Source: Holacanthus passer
Lineage: Eukaryota > Chordata > Actinopteri > Pomacanthidae
Length of the DNA: 64,000 nt
Assembly (NCBI GenBank): GCA_025331565.1
Contig: JAFREQ010000030.1
Coordinates: forward strand, 558,001 to 622,000
Direction of reading: 5' to 3'
Under the pieces are notes generated by a model that saw only the letters and a program-made list of their open reading frames with translations, made no database searches and was not told the DNA's origin. Position 1 is the stretch's first letter. Every line of letters starts with the position of its first letter. This document shows, piece after piece, positions 13,001 to 25,024 of the stretch. The position numbers were made by a program, and so were the translations under genes.

Positions 13001-14069
13001 TCTCCAGGATCCCGTAACTGTGCAATTTGTTGAGGTAGGAGAAACCTTATAAACTTTGTGAAATGCTATCTTGACTACTACTACTGGGCCACAGGTTAAA
13101 ACCAACAACGCATTTGGTCTTTGCAAATTCAAGGGTGTACATGTTTATATGCACATACAGTAGAGTGCGGAAGTTGAGATCCAATCACAAATGGTCCCTT
13201 GAGATGCATGTGGAGACGCATTGTAATGTCAGGTGTGAACTGACATACTTAGAGCAGTCCACTTGCGATCAGACGTATGTTCATGCCAGGTGTAAACATG
13301 ACAAAAGACATACTTCAGTACAGATCCAGAGTGCTCTGAGGACTGGCAACAGTAGAGATAAAACACTGTGACCTTCTGACTCATCAGTATGCTCATGGGG
13401 GGAAACTGCCCAGGAAGAGTCTATGAAGTCATTTTCATTTATGTGGGAGCCCAGATTGCCTTCTGTGTGACCCTCTTCCTGTGCTATCTTGATGCACTCT
13501 AAATCAAAGTCAACTGGACTTAGTGTTTTTGTCTTAAAGCAAGAAGGGAAAAAACCCATGAAAATGCAGTAAGTCCAGTTCTCTTTGACTTTTACATATA
13601 CAGCACAAGAAGAGGGCCACAAAGAGACCAATCAGGACTGTACTGTTTTCAAATGGAAACATTCACTCTATCAGCTATATGCAAACACACACATATTCAA
13701 ACATGCTTTCAATCAAACAAATATGAGCCTTTTATGAGGACAAAGAGGTTAGTCGTTGGCGACATGGTTTTAAAAAAGATATATGAAAACTCTGGGATGC
13801 TGTGCTTTATGATCTGCCCTCCTATCTAGTGTCTAACAAGACATCAAAGAGTACTGCTAATCCTGTCATCTCGGTTCCTTATTTTTCTCCTCTCCGCCTT
13901 CATGTTAAGTAACGCCAGGTAAGCTGACAGCTTGAGACAACAAACTAAACACAAAAGCTGAGAAAGAAAACAGGAGTATCTGAAGAGACAGAGAGGACTA
14001 GTTAAACACTTACTCCAGTCCAGCTTCCATGAGAGGGTAGCTCAGGTCAAAGTTAACATTCCGAGCCAT
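3310..14069 (-). CDS. tmc6: Transmembrane channel-like protein 6 (EVER1)
   Basis: TMC6 is a multipass ER membrane protein that pairs with TMC8. In mammals the two form the EVER complex, linked to zinc handling and to epidermodysplasia verruciformis. Twenty coding exons on the minus strand join in frame: 14014-14069, 12110-12240, 11639-11752, 10715-10879, 10506-10614, 10329-10413, 8305-8562, 7362-7588, 7100-7244, 6844-6999, 6438-6616, 6242-6332, 6010-6107, 5703-5798, 5131-5206, 4627-4760, 3893-4069, 3644-3722, 3431-3517 and 3310-3324, giving 825 aa. Landmarks are EVVHDSFNQLI and SMPSRTIGRSRGAIISQYYN in the long N-terminus, FGNGVLSYFLFLKTLLFFN at the first helix, YNMPLAYFFTIG, and the TMC signature CWESFVGQELYRF at residues 573-585. 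The tail has CGPFRGLKTM and EGEDKKFLI. The N-terminal motifs separate TMC6 from TMC8. The last coding exon adds only four residues. Dinucleotide repeats abut two splice donors (4599-4626, 7042-7099). The large introns 8563-10328 and 12241-14013 hold only repeat fragments. Confidence 0.97.
4599..4624. repeat. (GT)n microsatellite abutting a tmc6 splice donor
   Basis: An uninterrupted GT run is followed by AC|CTCC at 4625-4627. On the gene strand this is exon..GTACACACAC, so the repeat begins a few bases inside the donor of the 4627-4760 exon. Confidence 0.9.
5491..5680. repeat. Inverted pair of GATA-rich 'CTTTATTCATCCC..GGGGAAATTC' elements
   Basis: The left arm (about 5491-5542) reads GAATTTCCCCACTGTGGGA, then AATAAAAG, then TTTATCTTATC. 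The right arm (about 5626-5680) is its inverse: TAAGATAAGATA, then CTTTATTCATCCC, then CAGCGGGGAAATTC. They face each other in the tmc6 intron between exons 5131-5206 and 5703-5798. Further copies of the same motif lie at 11031-11078 and, in degenerate form, 49353-49395. This looks like an interspersed element of a kind common in teleosts. I cannot name the family with certainty. Confidence 0.6.
7042..7090. repeat. (GT)n microsatellite next to a tmc6 splice donor
   Basis: A GT/TG tract with one interruption ends about ten bases from the donor of the 7100-7244 exon (minus strand). Confidence 0.9.
11031..11078 (+). repeat. GATA-rich 'CTTTATTCATCCC' element copy
   Basis: This is a third copy of the motif at 5491-5680: ATAAGATAAGATATAC, then TTTTATTCATCCCAC, then AGTGGGGGACATTCAC. 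It lies in a tmc6 intron. Confidence 0.55.
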
Positions 14070-17000
14070 TCTTCTTCTCCTCCGACGGTCTCGATCTGTC
14101 TGGCCGTCGGCCTCTTTGTCGGCCAATCACAGAGGGTTCACACCCTCACCTGCTCAGACCTGCACTCCACTCCCACCATGGTGTTTATTCCTCTACCTGA
14201 GAGCAGAGGGGGAAAGGAGGCGGGGCAGTGGGAAGTGAGTGAGTGGTAAGGAAAAAATGCCAGCAGACGTCCTTGGAATTTGAATGCTGTTGTCATGTTA
14301 CTACTTGTCCTGCGCACACTTTTAACTGCACAGCGAGGAAACAAACCTTGAGTACCGTATACATGACAACGGACTATGGCACTTCCAGCCTTTCTCTGTG
14401 CATTAATATGAGATTTGTGTCTGGATGAGGATAAAAGTCTAAATGGGGTCTCTTATATTATAAATCCTTGAGGCCACATGAAAACCAATTTCAAATGCTG
14501 CCCTAAAATTGTATGCATCCGTTTTTGCATGCTGTCTAAATTCACTGGCCTTTAAAATCAGTGCGAGGCGACAATAACTCTGATGAAGGGCTACGTCCTT
14601 TTGTCCAGACTCATGAGAGCTCTATTGTGACAGTGCTTGTGATCAGGGCCGTGGTCAGAGTCAGATGTTGCAGTGTCACCAGTGAAATGAATATTCATGG
14701 CCGGACACAGAATGATGCATTGTCAGTGGTCACAGTCACGGTGTGTCATATGGGGGATTTCGAGGAAGCATGTTGGTTCCTCTGTGTTTGTGTGCTCAAC
14801 TTCAGTCCAAAAACCTATCCTTTATCCGTTGCGCAACAACTGCATATAAAGACCCAGAGAGGACACATCCTGTTGTTTTAAAACATGATCACAGAACTAA
14901 TAAAACAACATTAGAGAAGTGTTTGGGATTTCAAGGGAATTGAATCCAGACATTCATTAGTGACTAATAAAACCTGTTTAGCAGATTTGTTTAAACTATG
15001 AACAGAAACTATGGATGAGGAAAAAAGCTTTATGATTGCTCTTTGGACATCACAGTGGGCTATTAAAAAAAACAGCTGACCTGAAAACATATTCACACAC
15101 ATTACAGTTGAGAGGATACACTGGGGCATTAAACAGATGGATTGTGACATTATGTTTATACTGTTGTGGCTCTGTTGTGCCTGTGAGGCTATTGCAGGCA
15201 ATGGTGCAAATCAATGAGCAGGACTTTGTGTGGAAATAATTTCTACAAGATTTCAAGGTTAATTTTTTCAAAGTTCAAGGTTCATTCCTTTTATCATTCT
15301 GCAAGACAGGGTTGTAAAAATGCAAGCTGTAGTCCCTCTCTGCTACACACAAAACAAAACTGATATCAGTAGATATAATGCATATAATAAAATGAAACCA
15401 ATTATTTATAGAGGAGTGAGCAGAATTTCTGCATTAACATACCAAAATAATTTCATTCATCAATTATTTTATCCTGTTTTTTCGGCAACACCACAGCAAC
15501 TGCTCAATATCAATAACAAGTGTTACAACACTTAACACATCATTCAAAATGACATTGAAAAAAGAGAAACACTGTTGAATCAAATCAACATACTTAAACA
15601 TTCAAACTAAAAAAATGTTCTCATCTATTTATATCTAACATTGTATAAGAATTTTATCATAATCAATTAATTGGTTTATCTCAGTTACTGGATGTCATTG
15701 GGATTGGGTTGCAGCTTTTCTCAAAATACACCACATGGCTCCACGTGTAGAAAGCTCACTGTGAGAGTAGTTTAGGTCGCATTAAACATCAGATCTACTT
15801 CCTGTTTACATGCATCCACAGCAGAAACAGTTGTCTAAAATAGTGATGTGCCTCTTAGGGTTTTGTATGTACTTGAAAAGATTTGACATTTGAGGGTTTT
15901 CTGAGGGTTTAATACTCTGTAGTACAAAGGGGTATTTCCCCTGCATATAGCCCACTAATGATGGAGAGCTGCCACTTGATCCTACAGACATCCAGTAATT
16001 TAGCTAAACCAGGCTAAGCTTGCCACCCAACAAACCCTAAGAGGTAAACAAGAGTTTGTCTCATTCTGGCTAAATCCCCTCACCCAATTCCCCCTTAAAC
16101 TGAACTACTGCTTAACCACTACCAAGCTGGGAAGTTCAGTTCCCAGTAAGAGGCTCCTACTCCAAGAACAAACACTGTGTGCTCACTGCAAAGACCTCAC
16201 GAGGACAGCATCCACCACATCACAGATACGAGTAGTTGTCGTGTCTGTCTAATGTGATTGCCCTATGTAATGTTTACTGCATATTTCAATCTTTACACAC
16301 ACGCCCTAATGTGTGAATACTTTAAGAGATCTGGACTTGCTTTGGGTGGAGGTCTTCCTACTTCTGGTCCTTAGTGAATATGATGTCACTTGCATGCATG
16401 AAGCAGGGCACAGTTCTGCATATTAGCAAACACACCGCCTACATGACTGAACGGCTCAAAAATGTCCCTCTACCACCATCAACTTCATTCTTCTTTGAGC
16501 TCATTCTTTTCGGGCCCTGTTAGGGCAGTCTGTTGCACACATCTGCTCTTTATCCTTCTCTCTCTCAAACATACTTTTCTCATTACCCAAGGTTTCCAGG
16601 ATCACGTTACACTTCGCGTAAGAATCAGTTTCCTATTCCATATATTTGTTTAGTCTCTGTTTGATTTAAACTCAGTTTCTCACTTCTCCAGCAACAAACA
16701 CAATGGCTTCACGCACCACTGCACTGCTGGGGTGGCTGGTCAACACTGTGCATTTAGCCCCATTGTGACTCTTTGTGTCTCATTTCAATGTGTCTGTATA
16801 TGTGATTACAAGTATTGAAACAGTCCTCTGAGACTAGACAGCCAGAGCAGGATATTGTGGGGGCGGGACAAACACTCAACACAGCCTGACAGGGGGTCGG
16901 AGTTGAGCTGCACTACTGCCAAATAAAATATGCTGGTAAAACAAAGAAGGGGCTAACAGAATACAGATCGGTGCAGTGTGAGTTTAAGTTGGGTTACAAG

Positions 17001-20000
17001 TTAATTAGAGAACACTGTTCCAGAAAAAAAAAGGAAATAAGTAGTACGGAATAAGCCAGAACTGCGAGATGTACAGTATCATCTAGATACAAGGAAGGCA
17101 TCCTCAAATGAAAACACAGCCTAACATCACACAGACGGGTAGACATTTTCCAGTGGATTAACATAAAGCAGAAGACAGTTATCAGCAGATATGAGGGTGA
17201 AGCACAGGGGTAAAGGGAAGGGAAGTGTGTAAAGGAATCTGTCCACTTTGACAGCTTTCAACAACTGCATGGCAATCAGTTCTCAGAGTGCTGAGGAAAA
17301 AAAGGGAGCAGAGAGGCACAAAGTTACAGTAAACACTGCAGCATGAGATACTTGAGACACCACAGTTTGCCTCAGGAAATGAGGGTTACATCAAGACAAT
17401 TAAAGAAGCAGACCTGTAATTTAGTACAAAGGAAGTAAATGTTATACATTGTTTATGCAGCAAAGCAGGGGAATCAGAGAACAGTAACAGGCTGCTAAAA
17501 GAGATGATGAATGAGGGCAGACAAAAGAGAAAATGTGCATGCAGTTCACACGACTGTCTGTCCCTAACACAGTCAGGCATGCATGTACATACACAATGAC
17601 TCTGGGGCCCATAATACTGCATGTGTCTCCGCCTTCATTGAGGAAAAAAAAGGCACACAAAATTATAGGTTCACACTTGGCAACATGAGAGAAAGTGGAA
17701 ACGCCTGTGCTCAAACACAGATGTGGCAAACATATCTATCTATCTATCTATGTTCACGTATGAGACAGCACAAGGAAAAAGTTCTTGTCACTACAACAAA
17801 TCAGCCTGCTGTTGCACAATAGACGACAAAAGCTCATTGATACGAAATTGAGAATCTGTAATTACCTCTGCAGGCTTTTCTGCTGAACAAGCTCACATGT
17901 CAAAGCGACACAGGGTAAATAAAAACAGTTTTTCCTTTGTAAAACAAAACTGACTTCATCTGTGTTGTTGTCTGTTGTTGTCGACTAGCTTACATGTTAA
18001 CCATCAACGTGAAGCGGCGCGAGCTTGTCAACCTGTCAATGAGTTTCCTCAAGTTGGCAAAACTTTACTCAGAGGTAACAACAAATCCGCGCTTTGACAA
18101 ATCGAGAGGCTGTCAAATGAAGTGAAAATAACAGCAGAAAACTTGGACAAAGACTGAGAGAAAATGACCACTCACCCGTTCAGTAACTTGACAAACCAGT
18201 TGAGTCTGTGCTCGTCAGTCAAAATAAGTCTGCACGCGCAACCGGACAGTGGGGGAGACGCCATTATTTTTTTCGGGGGGGAGTTGGGTTTCAACATGAA
18301 ACAATAAAACCAAGAACTAAACTTCAGTTACATGACAATTTCACAAATATTGCGCGGAGATTAGCGTCTCTTTCCAATACACCCATAAACTGAACCTATT
18401 CACCTGTATGACCCTCTACTTACAACGAGGCAATACACATATGTTCCCCGCGCTGTTGCCTCCTTTGGTTCAGTCTTATTCCGACTTGAAACGTCTCTGC
18501 CGGCGTTTGTCTACTCAAACAATGACCAAGTACACAAAGACAGTACACAGAAAGTTAAAAAAAAAAACTTAACTGGAAGTATTGTAAGACACTGCATAAC
18601 ACATCTGACTAAGACAGATGCTGAAGCTTGGAAAGGTAATAGTCCCTGTGTGAAGTACTGTGTGGCTTCAAAGTACCCTGGACCTTCCTTAAGATTCACC
18701 TGGATACATTGAGACTGTCTTTTAAAAAACCTAGTCTGATTGAGGTTGTTTTTACTTTAGTGCCAAATAAAAGGCCAAAACATTATTGTGTTTTTATAGT
18801 CATGCAGAAGCATGTGATTATGTGTGACAATATTTTCACACGTCACAGTAGGAAAAACACAAGTGTAAATAGTAAAATGAATTATGGCTGGGCCCTGGTA
18901 TTGTGCAGCCAATATAATCTGTCATACTGTCATGTCTTACAGGGAGACTGGAATAGAACAGAGCAATCATTAATGTTATTAGCAACACATGTGCTGTTCC
19001 TGTGTAAAAGGCCTATACCCATCTATAGCCTATTTGTTATTATGTCCATGTTTCACTTGTGAAAGGACACTTTTTTACATTTGAAGTACAAACCTGATGC
19101 ATCCTTATGTTGTGGGTAATTTTCAGTGTAAGAAGTTTGTCTCATCCAAACAGAAAGTGAACAATCCAGAGTTAAACGTTCTTGAAATCCCTTTAGCTTG
19201 ACTTCAACCAGCTATGAGATAAAATGCTACAACCACAATGATGAACCAGTAATAACAATCCAATAATATTATAAGTAATAAAAAAGAATAAATAAATACC
19301 TTACCACCACTGCTCACACAATGTCTGCTGCAATCGAGAAATAATTTTATCGTAGCAGCATCCCTGTTTCCTAATAACACATATCTGTGTGTTCAGGGGT
19401 TAGGGAAATGATGTAGGTTTTGAAAGGCTCAGTAGAACTGAAACTAAGAACGTCAAAACAGCACATAAGAGTCAACACCCCTGCCTATGTTTCTTTGTAA
19501 ATGGCAATGACTGGAAGCCTCAAACGTCTTTGTGGTGCGGTAAGTGGGAGGAAAGTGCCTTTCTGCTACATCGTCTTATGCACTAGATTCAAAAGTCAGT
19601 TTCCATATGATGGAACACTGTCCGATGTAGACCAAGTTAAATCTGCATTATAGTTAGTTAGATTAGTTTCAATTCATAGCAAAAGGCAGATGATGATTAC
19701 TTACCTGATTACTTGATTATTTGCCTTAGTCTAAAGGGAAATTGACTTTCAGCTGTGACATTGCTTTACACAACTTCAACTGATACTTGACAATGGTGGC
19801 AAATTATATTTGCGATTAAAATTTACAGTTTAATTCCAAACCAAATGTTTATTTAGTATTGATCCTTAGTGGATTTCACAGACCAAGTCATCTGAAAACA
19901 GATCTGATTGCATTGTAAATCATTAGATAGTATTTGACCAGGAGAAAATAATGTGAAATTGTGAATCTCAACACATCAAACAACACTAAAAATCTCCTTT

Positions 20001-20524
20001 ATCTGTGTTAAGGTCATGTACAAAAATGTCAAAAATGTAAAATGTCCAGCCTTAATCCAGACTTACTCATCTAAGTATGGCCTTTAACATTTTCTGACTC
20101 ATATTCAGTCCAGTGCGTATGTGCGGGCATTTCTTGGTATGTTGTGAAATGATTTGTGATATATTTTCAGCCACTAATGCAATGCCTGTTTCTGCATCCT
20201 GTCATGTGATTTCCTGTAGGCTGTCAAATTCATTTACAGTCAGTCAGTGTGTGGACAGATCTGCTCCACCTGCCAGAAAGTGAGCCACACCAAAAGGACT
20301 TTGAGGAACAACACTAACCTCAGATCAGCTGCTCAGGAGCCTTCACTTCAGTGCGGCACCAATTGTGAGGTGCAAAGCAGGCTATTTTGGTGCAGATTGC
20401 GGAAGTAACTTCTTTCAGAGTTTTAAGTTGCAGCGTTGGTAGACATGCCTGCTGACTTGTGTTTTATATGAAGCAAGAAGGTTGGTCTTTGGACACTTGT
20501 CAAAAAGGAGGTGCAGAGAGAAAA
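14070..20524. other. Gene-free interval between head-to-head tmc6 and tmc8
   Basis: No coding exon with both splice sites and protein likeness was found across this 6.4 kb. It is mostly AT-rich with scattered poly(A) and poly(T). There is a short (CTAT)n tract near 17730-17751. The stretch 18170-18480 is richer in GC and CpG than its surroundings and is the best promoter candidate for tmc6. The interval therefore probably contains 5' non-coding exons and control sequences for both TMC genes. Confidence 0.5.
18176..18265 (-). promoter_or_regulatory. Candidate 5' non-coding exon and promoter of tmc6
   Basis: On the minus strand the sequence ending at 18176 is followed by a consensus donor, AACGG|GTGAGTGG. 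The region 18200-18480 upstream of it is relatively CpG-rich. The coding start of tmc6 at 14069 has no obvious promoter immediately in front, so an upstream leader exon is expected. The upper boundary given is approximate, and the call rests only on the donor and base composition. Confidence 0.3.
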
Positions 20525-23500
20525 ATGGAGGAGCACAATAATGTCAACTTCATGAGACTCCTGTCAGGTAACAGAAAAACAATACAAAATGTGGCTGTGC
20601 ATTTTCTGTCTGTATATGTGAGAGAGAGAGGCGACATCTTGCGTGTTCAACACTGCGTCTCTAATTATAGAATGTGAGAATCTGTGTGAGATTTTGTTGG
20701 ACCTATGCACACAGGTTACGACCAAATGAAACAAAGAGCTATGATTACTTCATTTTTTGTGACTAGGATAGGTTTCTAGTCAATGTCTAACACAAGCTGA
20801 ATATCAAACCATTTGACTTACTGTGTAACAGATATTTCTCTAGTTTTGAAGCAGACCAGAAGATACTCTGGATAACATACAACCTCCACACAGAAAAGGC
20901 CAGTTGCAGGAATCAAACATACGATCATAATGCTATAATGCATTTAAGCAAATAGGGCTACATGTCAACATGTTAGCCCTACTCAGGTCTAATTCATGCA
21001 AACATTTCATGAATGGTTACACTTTTACTATTCTATTTTTGCTCAGACATCTTTTTGACACACTAACATGTGATCAAAAAGAATACACTTGCATGATCTA
21101 TGAATTTTAATACTTTTATTCAAATGTACCCAACCAACATTGGCTTACAAAGCAATACTGACATTGCAGAGGCAACAGCAGAACAGAAGGAAAAGCAAGC
21201 AAACATGGCTTTCTATCCAGATGTCAAAAAACATAGTTTATTAGATATAAACTAAAGAAATCAAACCTACAGAAGCTGAAATTAGTTGATTAATCAATTA
21301 GTCAATTGACAGAATATTAATCAGTAACTATTTTGGTAATGATTCAAACCATTTCTTAAACACAAATATCAAATATTTGCTGGTTTCAATTAAATTCGAA
21401 AGTTAAGATTTGCTGCTTTTCTCTTTCATTTTCATATGACTGTAAACTGAATATCTTACTCATGCTACCACACTCACTATATTCTGTAAGTAAAACACAT
21501 TGTATGTAAACATGCGCTGTAATCTACATATACTGTATATGTCGCTCTCACCACAGATGAGAGCACCTATTCCTCCGTGTCATCGGACTCCTGTGAGTAC
21601 TATCAGACAGAGATATTTGACCAGCTGCCCAGTATCCAGGCCAGCCGGCCTGAGCACAACACACAGGGTCTTTGGGAAGCCTCCAAGACTTACCAGGGTG
21701 GCCCAGAACCGGGGGAAAACGTCAGCCATGGCCACCTGTCCAGAGGACCCAAAGACAAGGCATCTACACAGCCACTCAGGAACCTGGTCATGTGTATTCG
21801 GGGAAAGAGAGACGTCAGGTGGGAGAGCCTATTGCACCCTCCTCAAATGTGCTTCCACTCATTCTGCATCTTACTGTGGCTTCTAGTGAAAAAGGTCCCC
21901 ACTGTCACCTACTCCAGCACAATATATAAGATAAGATAAACCTGATTTTCTTTTAAGACTGACTTGAAGCTTTGTCTACTTGCAACACCATGTTTACTTA
22001 CATATGTCTTTTTTGGGGGCCTGGAGATGTGAAATGATTTAGTAATTCACATGCACTGGAAACACTGGATCCCACAATTCCCATAATGCTACTCAAAAGC
22101 ATCTGTTATTGAAGCCTGCCTGGTAAACACCCACATCTTTCACCCCTCCACAGTGAAACGCAGTCTTTATGCCAAAATTTGTCTTGAGAAAACTCCTCCT
22201 CCCCATGATTAATACATTGAATTAAATTCAATTGATTAAATATGAGTCTAGCAAGTGGTTGTCGCCCCCTATTAAAAAGCTTAATGCTCAGCTTTACAGT
22301 AAGGGGATTAGAAATGCGTTGCCTCTATGCTTCTGATCAAATATTTTGTTAATGGTATTTCCATGCTTAGGGTCACGGTTCAGCATGTTAACATAAGAAG
22401 GCATTTATTAAACACACTATATATGCTGGTCATTAGGGACAGGAGGAAGATGCAAATCAGCAATATTGGTTTTTGGGAGTCCTGGAAGCGGAGCCAGAGC
22501 ATCAACAGGAAGAGGGTTTGGGCACAGATGAGAGGATCTCTATCAGGCCTATTGCCTTGGCGGCGCACTCTCCACACCATCGAAGGTAGGAAAGGCCTGA
22601 AGCACATCATAAGGACTCATGTGAATGCACAATGAAAACCCTAACCCTTGCTGACCCTGTTCCAGGCAGGTTTGGAGTTGGCGTGAAGGCCTACTTTGTT
22701 TTCCTCAGATATCTGGTTTATGTGAACCTACTTCACTGTGCTATTATCTGTGGTTTCATTCTGGGGCCTACAACATTTTATGGCAGGAGCAACAGCAGCG
22801 GTGAGTCAGCTGTGTGGACAAATTACAGTAAATTAACCACAACTCAAAGCAGAATCTGGCAGAAACACTGTTGTGTTGTTCTCTGTGATTTTACAGAACC
22901 TTTGAAGTTCGGAAGCAATGACTCAGTTTTGGATTTCTTCCTGGGATCGGTAAGGAGTTGTTTGCTTGTGCGCGTGTGTGTGTGCACTGTATGTTTTCTA
23001 TATGCATTTTTAATGTAATCTAACTTCTCCTCCCTGTTCTGCAGGGCTACCTGGATCGTTCTCCAGTCTTCTTTCGTTTCTATACTCGTGGTTCCCTCAA
23101 TTTGACATGCTTGAATACACCTCTGCTGTACCTGGCTGGAATCCTCACCATCCTCTTCCTCAGTCTCATCATGGTGGTCCGGAGGTCAGTCAGGATACAA
23201 CTGTAGAAGAACAAAAACTTTCAATAGCTATTTTCCTTGTATTAAATCTGCTCATCTGTAAACTTCTCTGATAGAACCATAGTTGGCTACAAGCACACCT
23301 GGATGCTCGGGAAGCGTTACAGTATGAACGTGAGCTATAAGATCTTTTGTGGTTGGGACTTCACCATCCAGGACCCTGCCTCTGCTACACTCAAACACAG
23401 CTTCATCAGAAACGATCTCAAGGTGAGTGGATGCACACACAGTGCCTGCACGTATCATAACACTCTAATTTACCATGGTCATGGCCAAATACTGGTTAAT

Positions 23501-24952
23501 TTTAAGAGTAGACAGTGAATCCGACAAATCTATAGCCACATATATATTGTTAGGTGGCAAATTAAAAAAACCCTCCTGACTCAACCCAAGTTCACTTTCT
23601 CAAATTTGGAATCAAACCTGGAATTTAATAAACAAAGTAACATTTTACAGATTAGCCATTGACCAAATAGTTTTCCAACCTGCTTCTAAAACACCTGTAT
23701 GCATGCACACACATACACTCACACTCATACACACACATGCTTGCCGAAACAGACACAGGATGGTCAATATCACTGAAAAGTAGTGTTTCCCTCTGTAATA
23801 AAAGAGGTAACATTGAATGAGGCAGGTTAGGACATTTAGAGTCTTCCAGGATGCCAAGATTTCATTTTATAAATCAGTGGTTGCAAGTGTGTTTCTAACC
23901 TCTATGTGGAACCAGCTCAAAAGTGAAATACAAATGTCCAGAACTCACTGTAAAGAGATATTGGTTTACTGTTCTTCTATTTAAGCATTTTCTCTGGGCT
24001 CCTGACTTTATGGAAAAATGCTTGACCTACTACAGTTTAGTTTGAGTTTTATGTTTCTCTAAAAATATCTGACTAAATTAAAGGTTTGCAATGTGGGTAG
24101 AATGAATGATTCCTGTTCGCTTGTGTGTATACTGTAGTTAAAACAGTGATGTTTAGATGGTCACAGAGGAGAGGTTCTCTTGTGTTTCTTTCTGTGGGTT
24201 CTCAGCTGTACCTGGAGGAGCAGAATTTCTCCCTGCGCGAGGCTCAGAGGACACTTGGACAGAGGGTGCGTCTCTACCTGCTCAGGTTCATCCTCAACCT
24301 CCTCGTTCTATCTCTGCTGGGTGGAGCCTTCTACCTCATCTACTTTGCCACAGAAACATCACAGTTAGAGGTAAGACTTTGATGCTGAACATCTGGTGTT
24401 GCACAGTACATCCTGGATTTAGTGAACACATTTTCATATCTGACACCCTGGACTGTGTTTCTTAGAGTGGCCACTACTGGTGGGTCAGCCTGGTCCTCCA
24501 GTACCTTCCTCCCATCACCATCACCTTTGTCAACTTGGTCCTCCCTCACATGTTCCGCAAGATCTCATCTTTTGAAGACTACTCTTTCACCACGCAGATC
24601 AATGCCACGCTTGTGAGGTAAGGTGCACATGCAGATAAACGGAGGATAGCCTATTGTGTACACACACACACACACACACACACAGTCATATTTACATCAC
24701 TTCAGGAGACATTATATTGACTTACATTCATTTTCTGGAGACTTACCCCCACCCTAACCATAACCAGTACTCGCCTAAACCTAACCCTTACCCTTAAGCC
24801 CAACCTAAACTTAGCCTAACCTAACCTCGAATCAAGCCTTCAACCAAAAATGTAATGATTCAAACTTGCATTTTATTCCTGTAAGGAAGACGAGTCCCAA
24901 CAACGTGACTGTGTAAACAGACTTATGTCCCCACAACATTCGTAATACAGGG

Positions 24953-25024
<72 letters not shown>

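Noticed and set aside
14561..14881. A 106-codon open frame upstream of tmc6
   Set aside because: No splice or start context and no family likeness. The sequence is ordinary intergenic DNA.
18709..19062. A 117-codon open frame between tmc6 and tmc8
   Set aside because: Low-complexity AT-rich translation with no domain, no splice signals and no neighbour context. Treated as a chance frame.
24661..25022. Telomere-like CCTAACC units considered as a true interstitial telomere (chromosome fusion scar)
   Set aside because: The units are few and degenerate, and a second copy with the same borders occurs in notum, which fits a dispersed repeat better than a fusion point.
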